Shown here one piece after another: positions 11,201 through 23,200 of a stretch of 64,000 nt of DNA. Each line of letters opens with the position of its first letter. Position 1 is the first letter of the stretch. Location of the stretch: assembly GCA_030144725.1 (NCBI GenBank), contig JASKMD010000003.1:12802315-12866314 (forward strand), written 5' to 3'. The position numbers and the translations under genes are program-made. This DNA comes from Haematococcus lacustris. Its lineage: Eukaryota > Chlorophyta > Chlorophyceae > Chlamydomonadales > Haematococcaceae. The notes under the pieces are model-generated. The model had not been told where the DNA came from, searched no databases, and saw only the letters and a program-made list of their open reading frames with translations.

Positions 11201-14200
11201 TCAGAGCCAGGCTGGCAGCTGAGCAGTTGGGCTGCAAGGCCAGGCACCACCCACATCCTAGCAGGTGCCCCGCAGTGTCCCTACACAGGGCATGGTGGCT
11301 GGGCCACACCACACTGCAGCCTGGCAGCTAAGCAAGCAGCCGGAAAGGGAGCTGAGGCATAGGAGGGCCATGAGCGTGACCTAGCTTTCATATCCAGCGT
11401 AGCTCCTATAACAAGGGTCAAGGTCAGGACCTGACCAGACCTGACCAGCCGGCGCCGCACCTGGCTCTTAGGCACGCAGCCGGAGTTGTAGTCCCGAGTG
11501 ATGCACCACCTGCAGGAGCCTGATAGGTTGCACTCGCGCTGGTTGGTGGGGCACTGGCAAAAGCAGTCCCACCCACTGCCTGCAGCCAGGGTCACGGAGG
11601 GCAGGGAGGCAGTGCAGGCGCATCAGAGGCAGTCAAGACAGGTCTGACCCAGGCCTGCCAGCACCAATGCACCTATGGTTGAGACGAGGCGGTCAAGGCA
11701 TCACAGTCACCCACTGCCATGACACGGGAGGGTGCCATATGTTGTGTGGTGGGAGGCACTCTCATTTGGTACACATGGTACATGTCAAGCCCTCAACTAC
11801 CATCATCCATCATCGTTTGCAGTGTTCATCTAGGCCAGCAGGAGAATAGGGAAACGAGGTTGGGCGGGCTCGATGGTATTGCACGAGCTGTGTCAGCTGC
11901 CCTTGCAGTTTCACTGGCTGTCTGACCTAGAGTCTGCTGCTGGTGACTTCCTGACTCCTGTTTTGTTCCCTGGTACCTGATTCTTGGTTGCAGCCTGAGT
12001 TAAATAGAAATCAGCACTGATGCAGTTTGCAGTGTGTGGAGGGCTTGGTGGGAGGCGTGTAGCAGGCCTACACGCAGGACTCTAGTCTCAGTCTCAGTCT
12101 CAGTCTCATAATTTATATAACACATAGTATGTTGAAGTAACGTAGTAACGTAGCCAATTGGGTTGACTGTAAGCGCGGAGTTGCTTGGTACTTCATAAGT
12201 GTTTGCAGACGAGGAGAGAACGTTGTCCAAACTGTGGTCCAATACACCAAAAATCCTGGAGATAGCTCGGGTGACCCGGTACTGGGTCCTTACTAGAACC
12301 AAATCTTGAAACCAGCACATTCATCTTACCCAGTCTAATGCACAACCTTCAGAAAGCTCTGGAATGAGGTTCCAATCGAGATAGCAGTTATCGTAACAAC
12401 GCTTGGAACGAGAAGAGAGTAATGCTGAAAATGTATGTTCGGCACATAACACTGTATTGTCTGTAGTTTTCCTTTCTGTCCCATTCTTACATTCTCGAGG
12501 AAAAGCGTGAGTGATGCAGTGATGCAAGGAAGTCTTCACCTACACCAGGTGTTTGATGCACAGGCAAGGATTGCACATGCATGAGGTTGCTTAGATATGA
12601 GATGTGCAGTGCACAAGCGGTAGAACACCAGAATGGTTGTATTAAATTTGACCAACAATGGCATGGATGGGCAAATCAATTGCACACCGGCAACATGCTG
12701 AAGCTGATGCTGAAGAGCTCCATCACATCTTTCCTTGCAGGTTCATCACAGCCCTAAGGAAAGAGACCGGTGATGTATGAGTGTGCCATGCAAATGGCAA
12801 GCACTAGGCACAGGCAAGCAGCTGACACTTCCATGCAGCCAAAACCTGACAAGCAGCGTGTGTGAGGCATATGCTAGTGGTATATTTGACTGACTTACTG
12901 AGCTGGTTCTTGAAGCCGCAGTTGTAGGGGTCGCCCCAGCCGGCATCGCAGCCACAAACGGGTGCTTGGGCTCCACATGAGCCTCTCCCGTTGCAGCCAG
13001 CTCCCAATGGGCTGCCGCACTGAGGGGGCGGAGGGAGGAGCGGGGAGCTGGGGGGGCTAGGAGAAGGGGAGGGGGTTGGGGAGGGAGGGGGGGGCTGTGG
13101 GAGCGGCTGCACAAGTGCACGCAACAAAGCAAGCCGGCACGTCAGCTGACAGGAGCACACGTGAAAATGAGATCAGGAAGAAGTGCATGGAGCACATTGC
13201 TCAGCCAAGCCGTGTGCAGCCAGGTCGGGGCTAGTGCAGCAAGGAGTCAAAGCGCAGCACGCCGTGCACACGTAGCTACGTAGGAGCAGTGTGGTGTTCA
13301 CAGCCATCACACACACTGACAGGAGCACAAGAGAGGAGGCAATGTGAGAAGGCAGACTGAAGTGCATGCAGCAGTTTCCTGAGCCAACCTGTGTGCAGGC
13401 ATGGCAGGTGGCCTGCCTGCACAAAAAATGCCAGAGCACAGCAAAGCACACAGCCAGAGCTCACACAGACAATTCAGGCAATGTCAAGGTGCTAGCACAG
13501 CCAGGGGTCAAAGCATGGCACGCAGATCAAAGTTAGGCACGTAGAAGCAGTGTGGTGCTCTGCTGCATGTATGGTTGCTCATCCCATCTAGAGGAGGGCA
13601 GTGCATCAGGAGGCTTACTGGGAAGGGGGAGGGGGGAGGCGCAGTGACAGGGGGCGGTGGTGAGGCTGCCATGCTGCAGTCCGCTCCACTGAAGCCTACG
13701 CGGCAGGCGCACACCGCTGCGGCGCCACGCTGCATACACACGCCTTGCCCGTTGCAGGTTACGCCAAAGCAGGGCCCAGGGGGCTGGGAGCAGTCAGCGC
13801 CTGCACAGCCAGCGAACCAGCCCGTAAGCCACGTTACGGGAGGGGAGGGCGACATCGTGTCCGCGCACGACCGCGCTTGATGGGATGACGAACCCATTGC
13901 CGCAACTCTTAAAGCAGCAGCAGCAGTGGCAGCAGCAGAGGCAGCGGCAACGACAACGGCAGCAACGACGGCGGTGGCAGCAGCCTTTCCCACGCACCAG
14001 AATAACCGTTGGTGCATACGCAGCTGGCTGTGACCCCCATGGCAACACACACGCTATTGGTCCCGCACGCCGCGGTCGCGCAAGTGGCGCACGGCGTCGA
14101 CCCGGTACCGTCGAGGCGAAGGATTGGCGAGCCGCTGTCCATGTTGACGGTGACAGTCGCAACCGCTCGCAACGCAGGTGTCGTCACGCATGAGCCTCCA

Positions 14201-17200
14201 GCTCGCGTCCCACATACTTCGCCGATCGCCAGCTGAGGCAGGAATCTTGCGGTCGGGCATGCCCCTGTGGCCACGCAGCACATCGCACTTGTACCGGTTA
14301 TTGCACGCGCCACTAAAGCAAGGGAGGGATGAGGGAGGGGAAAGAACGACACCTGCCCAGAAGCCCCCCCCACCACCCCCTCACCTGGCAGTGCCGGCCC
14401 AGATACATCGGCATTGCTGCTCCTGCAGCTACAGCTGCTTGCACACCAGCCGCAGCCGAGCACTTTGAGGCAGGTGTCACAGGTGAGCAGCTGCAGGCAG
14501 GCGTCACTGCACTGTGAAGCCTGAGGCGCCCAGGCAGCAGCGGGACAGTCCCCCGCGGCAGGGCCACTGCTGCTGCTGCCACCTGCGCCTGTGGCCATGC
14601 ACTGCCCTGTAGCCTGGCACCAGCCGCAGCCAGGGACGGCAGTGCAGGCAAAGCAGCTGCGGCTGTACGCCCGGCAGGTTGACAGCACCACCTCGGCCCC
14701 AGTCCCACTCAGAGGTGAGTTCAAGCCAGCCTGCAGCCAACACCAGCAGGTGCAGTGCAGTTAACGCCATTGGGGTGGTGCTGCTGATGGTGGTGGTGGT
14801 GCTGGTGTGGGTGATGAGCAAGAATGGGCTTACTGGCTGGGCTTGCAGACTGCTTGCTCGAGCCAACACTTCGAGCTCAAGCTTAGAACAAGGCAGGCAA
14901 GAAGTACCTCATACGTCATCCCAAGGTTGTGCAGCACAGCAGCCGCCGCGTTGAGGGAGGCAGAGGCAGGCAGGGTGAGGCCCAAGCGCTGCACCAGCCC
15001 CACATCCAACCCCTGCAGGGCCAGGGACCGGGCGCCACCGCCCGCACTCCAGGCAGCACCCAGGCTCAGGTTGATGGCAGCGGTTTGGCCGTGGGTGCCA
15101 TACACCACCAGCTGCATAGCAGGGGCGGTGGGCAGAGACATGAGGTGGGTGTGAGACAAGGTATGTGACCAGGTGTGAGACGAGGACCTTGCACACTCTG
15201 CTAACCCTGCTTGCATGGCTGCATCACACCTGGAGGGTGGCAGCTGAGCCCAAGGCAGCACCAAGGCCCACGGGCAGCAGGGTGAGCTCGTAGCCCACAG
15301 TGCCTTGCACCACCAGCGGGGCGGCCAGCACGTCCTGGTTGGCTGGTGTGGCGCTGGAGGTCAGCTTCAGCAGGTATTGGCCTGTGGAGCAACAGCCACC
15401 ACCACAGGCTGGCATTACTTACTTTGATCCTTTGCCAGTCCCCTTAGTTTCATCCTCCAACAGCACTCTGCATGCGTAGGGTTGGGGTGTGGATGTGGGT
15501 GGGGTGTAGGGAGGGGGTGGGCGCCATTGGTGGCGAGTGGTGGTGGTGGGAGACTGGCAAGGAGAGGGTGCCAACAGCAAGCAAGGGTGGCGCAAGTAGG
15601 CGAGCACCAGGTCAGGTTGCCCAGCTAGCCCCAGCCCCTGGTCTGCACTCAGCTGCGCCCTCACCCCCTGTGTCTTCCCACCTGACGCGAGGGATGCTGG
15701 CACTGCCCAGCGGCTGCTCAGGGTGTTCTCCACATCCACTGGCAGGCCCAGCCCAGCATCCTGCCAGGTGCTGTTGGCCAGCAGCTGCCCCGCCACACCG
15801 ACAGCCACCTGGGAGGAGGGCACACAGGGCCAGGTGACAGGTGCCAAGTGCTAGACCACCCAGCAAGCTAGACGTAGTATATGTACTCACCGTAAGAATT
15901 GACTGCATTTTTTGCGGTTGGTCACAACGGACCCACTCACCTGCTGCAGCGAGGCTGAAACCCGGCCATATTGCAGTCCACCCGACCAAGTCAGGTTCAA
16001 CGCGCTGCCTGCTGACACCATCTGCACAGCCTGAACTGCGCTCAGGCGCAATTGAGTCTCTACGCACGGCTCCGTGTTGCACGCCTGCGTGTCAGCAGGT
16101 CGCGACCCGGCCGCGACGCACAGGCTGTCGGCCACGATTACGGACTCCTGACCCGCGACGCTCGCCAGACAGACCACCGTCCGTGATTGATTGCCTGCGC
16201 ACGTCACCGTCACGCTACTCTCAACTCGCACAGTTATTCAGGCAACAACCTGGACACGCCAGCACAAGCGCTCTGGTATATTACGGCACACCAAGCCGAT
16301 GTTGTACTGTGGTCCCAGGCCGTTACTGTGGTACAGGTGTTACTGTGGTTAGGTCGCCGTTCCCAGGCCGTGTTCACTCTGCTCCCTCCCTGCCTCCGCC
16401 TGGCATGCTTGCCCTGCCGGCTGCACACGTCCAGGACCCTGTACCCGGCTGCTCACCCGCACTGCAGTCCCTGCTGCACTGGCCCCAGGCCGTCACGCTC
16501 CAGGTGTAGGAGGTGCAGGGCTGCGTGTTGCACTCGTACAGGGTGCTGGGGCCGCCAGGGTAGGGACCGCTGCACTGGAAATCATAGCAGGTCACGGGCT
16601 GGGCGCATTGTGTGGGCGTCCCTCCTGCACAGCAGCGGGTGCTGGTGTGAGGGGTGGGTGGTGGTAGGGGCTGGCAGGGAGAGAGTGTCTGTGTGGCTGT
16701 GGGAGGGGCAGGGGTAGGGGTAGGGGTAGGGAGGGAGAGGGATTGTTGCACTGGCAAGGCACCACTCACCGCACCCAGGGTCGTAGTAGCCCAGGCACTG
16801 GAAGGTGCGGGTCTGCATGCCGCCCCCACAAGCAGCGCTGCAGGCCCCCCGCCCCGACAGCAGCTCCACCCACTTAGCCTTGCCAGTGCAGCCATCATCG
16901 CAGGTGAACCTGGACACCTGCAGCAGGAGTAGAGTACACTCTCCACCACCCTCATCACCCTCGAGGTGACATGCGCCCCTTGTGCCACAGCCATGGGTGA
17001 TGGAAGGGCAGGGCAGAGGTGACCTGGTGCATAGCAGTGATTTTTTTTGGCGTAATACATAACGATCGGAACCAAAAGCTTGTTTTCTAGGCCGGGATTT
17101 CGTTACCAAACGGACCCTTGCGTTGGCTGGCCACGGCTGCTTCGTAACCGAAAAATGCCTTTTGGTGTATAATATTTATACAAAAACAGTTTTTGGCATA

Positions 17201-20200
17201 AGAAAATGCTGCGATACTTGTTTTTCGTTACCTGTTGGGACCAACTGCGTAACCAGCCATGTGACGGTCCTGGACCCTTCGTGACCAGCATCAGCTTGGC
17301 TGTTTTGAAAAAAAAAAAACTGGTGCATAGCATGGAGGTCATGGACTCAGCCAGCACGTGTTCACTGGGAACGAGGCAGGGATGCCAGACCTGGCCACAT
17401 ACATTGACGCAGGACAGGGTGCAGGGATGTGACCCCGCTGCCCGGCCATGATGTGGGCAAGCAGCCCGGAATGGGATCGACTATGGGACCCATCCACCCA
17501 CCCACCCACCCACCCACCCACCCGCCCGCCCGCCCCGCCCGCCCGCCCGCCCGCCCGCCCGCCCACCCACCCACCCTTGCCGCCCACCCACCCTTGCTGC
17601 CTGCAGCACTCCTGGTAGCCAGTGCCACTGTTGCTGTCGCAGCCAATCGTGGTGGGTCCAGATGGCCCAGAGTACACGGTGCCACAGAAGAAGCCATAGC
17701 CTGAGGGCTGGCGCTTGCAGCTGCAGGCTGGGCAGCGGCCTGACATGCAGGGACCGACCTGGACAGCCACAGGGGTGGCATGTGCATGGCAGCATTGTGC
17801 TGTAGATCTTACTGCAAAGCTTCGCCTTACACAGCTGTACGGAGCTGTTTTGATGGGTAATACAGCAAATGTATAGATAATAGATGTATCATTGGACGCT
17901 TAGGTGACCTTATAATGCCCTTATCATCTCCACGAGTCAGCACGGGGGGCAGGGTTGGGGTTATAGTTAGTGGTTAGGGTTAGGGTTTGCCCTTACCCTA
18001 ACCCATGTGCTCAGTGCTACCCTTAAGTCCCAGTCCCAATGAGACCCTGCTAGACCCTTGACCCTGCTGTCCATTGTTGGTCATTGTCCCATTATGGTGG
18101 TGGGTGCTCACCTGGGGGCAGGCCTGGCAGGTAAAGGTGTTGCAGCTCTCCTCGCTCAAGGGTCGGCAACTTGCGTTGCACAAGGTGCTGCTCACCAACG
18201 AGCTGTTGCCTACCTGCTTAGCACCCAGCACGACAGCCATGGACAGATCATGGAGCTTGTTTTCAAGGTATGGTATATCTTCTGGACATAGCAACATGGC
18301 CATGTCATCCACAATGCCACTTCTGCTCGTAGTGTGGGGAAGAAGGAGAGTGAGCATGTCAGTGTCGAAGGCAAGGAGTATGCTAAGTGTGGGCTAGCCT
18401 ACATACCAGTACACCACTTTGCACACCAGCCGGTATACCAGCTAACTTTGCTGCCTACATACCAGTACACAGGCCACGGAACGAGTGCGACTCCCAGACC
18501 CGCAGTTGCGGCTGCATGCCGACCAGTCGCCTGCAGACGGTTGTATCAGGAAGTAAGCCATGGTGCCACTGGCTATCATGAATAGCAGTCCAGGCTCGCA
18601 GAGGATGCTGGCAGGCAACCAGGTGGGCGGTCAGGCTGGCAAACAGTGCGTTTCATTGAGCCCTACATTAGTCAGTGCGTAGGCGGCCCACCTGCAGTCC
18701 ACTCGAAGGTGTCAACCGTGCCGTCAATGTAGAAGGAGTTGCTGAGGGCAAAGTTGGTTGGATCCGAGGCTGATGCGATGAACAGCTGGTAGTAGGCACT
18801 GGGCAGGCCTGGCGTCAGGGTCCAGCTGAAGCTCCCCGTGTTGGCAACACTGCCTGAGTGTGATAGCAACCACAGCGATGCAAGCAGAGCAGCTGTAGAG
18901 CAGTGCGGTGGATACGCATGTGCAGGGAGGTGTCAGCAGCACAGGAGGATGGGTAAGCAGGTCAAGGTGGGCAGTGGCATTTGATGAGAGGAGTGGCGGT
19001 GCCCGAGAAGTGTCTTCAACGCAGAACAGGGGCCAGCAGTGGCAAAGCAGATGCAGGGGCACAGCAGATCAGAATGGGCAGTGGCGCAATGAGCAGTGGC
19101 AGAGAATGAGTATGAAAAAAGATAACCTAAGCAAGACTGGTGATGGGATGCCATGATTACTTTACTTGTACGATGAAGAAGCACTTTCTAACAGCACTCG
19201 TTACCTGCAGGTAGGCCAAACCCAGTGACCAGAGCATCAACTCCGGCTTCATCATCCTCGGCACCCAGCTGGCGTGTTAAAGCTGCAGGGCAGATGGACA
19301 GTGGACGAAGAGGTGAGCACATGGACGCTGCTGACTAGGGCCATGTCCACACGCTGCTTGGAGTCCCCAAGTTGCTTGGAGACATCGCATACTCATCATA
19401 GTACAGTACCTAGTGGCGCTATGTCTCGGGCTGAGCTGCAAGCAGCTGTTGAGCCATCATCAGCTCCCATTTGTGCTACAAGCGGCTGCAAGACTGCAGT
19501 GGTGTGTGCCCCCTGTAAGCTGTCATCAGCTCACATAAGTGCATGTTTGTCATGCCAACCCTAGGCTATAGCCCTGTCACAGGTGTCAGGCAATGGTCCT
19601 GCCCAGCCCAGACGCACCGATTAAGCCAGACAGCTGTGACACAATGCTTGAGCCAAAGGCGAGGAGGTAGATCTTGACTAGGCCTGAGGAGAGCTGTCCG
19701 CCTGTCCAGGAGAGCCTGTTGGTGCTGCCGGCCTTCAGGCTGCTGGGCGTGGTAAGCACCAGGGGCGGCTCGTCTGCCTGACACTGCGTCGTCCACCACC
19801 TGCTGCCTGCTGCAGGGCAAAGCCACCAGGGGCAGGTCAGAGCTGTACAGGAGCAACATGCTGCTGCTGCTGCCTCCACTGCTGGTGCTGCTGCATGCTG
19901 CAGCTGCTATGCCCTTGACACCCCAATAACAAACTGCTGCTGCTGCTGCTAGGATTTTGACACCCCAAAGCAAATACATTGGCGGGCACACGCACCGCAT
20001 GTTCCTGTATCCGGGCCGGCCGCATCACCATCCATGCAGGTGCCGCTGCTAGCGCACCAGCCACAGCTGCCAGCAGTCGTCTGCAGGCAGGTGATGCAGG
20101 TGGTCTGGGAGGAGCAGGCCACCGCCACCGCTTGCTGCTGGGCGCACATGCCGTTGTCGAACCCACACCTGCAAGAGACCACGCCATCAGCACCAGCATT

Positions 20201-23200
20201 GCTCACCATGTGCATATGCAGCAGCCCCGTGACAGCATGCATATTGATGTGTCCAATGTGCATAAAGTACAGCTGTTACATGTCACTCAGGTGACATACT
20301 GATTAGCTCTTGTCATAGCCACTGCAAACAGGCCAGGCAGCCCTGACGCTTCGGATTGCCATCTTCCTTCTCTATCGCACAGAAACACTTGATTGGTGCA
20401 TCTATGATCTCACTGCGCGGTCACACTCTTGCAGCATCACTTACTGTGCACTCATGCACTGGATGTCACACTTTGTGTTGCTCAACATTGCAGCTGTGCA
20501 GGCGGTCGGGCAGGGCCCCAGCCCGCACGCCTGGGTGTTGCAAGCCTGGCTGGTGACTGGCTTGGTGCTGGTGGGACACAAGGCATCAGATTGGAACGCT
20601 CGGGCGGACTCAACCTGCAGCAGCCCAGACCACCAGCCATACCCCCTCAGCAACAGCTGCAGCTGCAGGAACACAAACAGGGATACCAACAGCTGCAGGG
20701 AAGTACTGGGGATTTGTGTCGTTTTGGTGCACATTGGCAGGCATGCTGGCACACACCATGTGCTCCTACCGCCACCGCTGCCACTGCTGCCGGGGGTGAG
20801 CATCGGAGCAAGTAGCCAGCAAGGCAGGGGTGCTGACAGTTGTCAGCAAAAGGCGAGCAGCAGCAGCAGCTGCCCCTACCCCTCACCGCTGCGTGGCCCA
20901 TAACTCACCCAGCACCCGAGCGTTCGCTGCTGCATGCCGCCACCGCATGCCTTGTCGCATGAGGTCCATTCCCCTGAGATCCATTCCCCGGTGGGTGCCG
21001 CAGCAGCTGGAGCTGCCAGACAGCCACTGCATGAGCCGCACTGCGGGAAAGTCTGCATTCGAGGCAAACAGGCAAGTGACTTAAGGAGACCGCCACCAGT
21101 ATCAGAAGTCAGGGGAACTTCCAAAATGCAGCTGAACCTTGACATTGACTGATAGCAGCTGTATGCCTGACTCTCATGCGTGTGTGCTTGCTTCATGCTG
21201 TGTTGTGCCCTCATGGCTGCACCTTTTCAATCAGGGTGAATGTTGAGCTCCAGGGCAGGATGTCACCCCCAAGGCTCAGGGTCCAGGAGGTCAGGGGCAC
21301 CTGCAGCCGTCACCAGTGCAGGCACATGGGCTGTGTGCAGGCTCACACATTGCTGGGGCATCAGGAACAGGGGCTGTGTTCAGTGCACACCGTGCTGGGG
21401 CATGAGGGCGTGTGGGCACAGAGCCAAGGGGTAAGGAGGATGTGGAGGAGTGCAATGTGGGAAAAGCCCGATGTGGGAGGAGGAGCCTGCAGCAGACAGC
21501 CCCTCCAGCTTACTGTGCCACATGGACCGCAATGTTGCAGAGTGTTAAGCCAACAGTGTTGAGGGTGGGCTGCCGTGCTCAAGCGATTGTCAAAAGATTA
21601 AAAATTACAGTTACAATTGCAGGCTTGGGTGTCACAACAACTCAATAGTCACACCACAAGGCAGATGATCAGGACTTACCCGCAGCTCAATCCTGGTAAA
21701 GCTCAGCCATAGGTCTAGGCCATACAACGTACGGTACTGAACTCCTGAGCAACCTGGCGCTGCAGGTGCCAGCTGAACGCCAAGATTAGCTGATGGTTGG
21801 ATGACAAAGTCAGTCACACTCCTGCACACCAATCAACGTATTGCCTGGCAGAGCCACATGGCGGCCTACACAGCTGTCAGCTTCCTTGCAGCTTCCATGC
21901 TAGCGTTCGGCTGGTAGGCAGGCAGGCAGTGGCAGCAGAGGGCGCACCACAGGCTGGCGGTGAGGGTGGGCAGGAGAGAGACCTCCACGTCGGTTTCCGC
22001 CGTCATGGACAACTTCAAGGGGTGGGTGTTAAATGCGTCAAAGGTCTGGGATGGCACCCTGCAGGGGCACACCCGCCAGACAGAGGCCATCCTGCTCTGA
22101 AACGGATGCATGGCAGACACTGCCCATGCAGTGTAGTGACAAATTGGCAGACATAGCAGAGAATAGGAGGTTAGTGCAGGCGTGCATGTCCAACAACCCT
22201 GTAAGCAGCAGCTTCTTTGTGTGTTCTTATCTTCTTACATGCTGTTTTGCAGCAGCAGACGCCGGCATTATCGAAAGGGAGATGTGCTGCTGCTGCTGCT
22301 GATATGACATAAGGGAGCCACCCTCCTGAAACACTCTTCCCTTATGTGACATTTTTTGTGCGCTAGTTGCTGGAATTGCCTGTCATAGCCTGCAGTTTTT
22401 AAAATGTAGGTTTACGTGCAGCAGCAAACGCCGGCTGCATCCAAGGGGCCATGTGATGATGATGCTGATGTGATGACAGTGATCACCTGCGCATTTCCCC
22501 CCACTGGGAGCGGTACTGCACTCCCATGGTCACGCTCCTTGTGTAGTCAAAGCCCAGGGACAGGGAGCCGGCTACTGCTGTCCTCACAGTCAGCTTGGCC
22601 TGCAGTCAAGCCCAACCCAAAGCAGTGGTGCCAGGCAATGGCCGAATTCCTTTTTGGCCTGTGATTCAGCTGGGGAATGCACGAGGATCACTGTGGCCTG
22701 TTGCATTGTGGCCTGTTGCAATGTGGCCTGTGCCTGTTTGCCTAGCTGTCCATTGTGGCTAGCGCATGCACTGTACCACGGCCTCAATGTCTGGGAGGCA
22801 ACCTAAACTATCAGGGGCTGTCACCAGAAGACAGAGGACTACACCTCAGCTAGCAAGGCAGCGACTTGCTGAATATAGGGCATGGGGATGCAGCCGTCGT
22901 CACCATAGTGTGCCATCCAGACCTCGTCGACAGATCATGCTCACCTGCAAGCCGACCGCAAAGCTGATCTGCACCGGGATGAAAGCGACCGGGAAGGTGA
23001 TGGTAGCGATCTGACGGTCGGGTACGAGGGTGAGGGGACGCGAGGAAGAGCTAGCACGACCCGTGCTTGACACCGCGACATCCATGTTCATGGCCAGGCT
23101 ACCATATACCTTGAGCTGCAGCCACAGAAAATGATAGCATACGGTGATTGCTAGTAGATAGATTTCTTCACATACCTCTCAACCTGCTGTAGTCACATTG

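Noticed and set aside
13885..14193. Plus-strand Gln/Arg-rich frame opposite the EGF exon
   Set aside because: Antisense shadow of exons whose minus-strand reading is conserved between copies.
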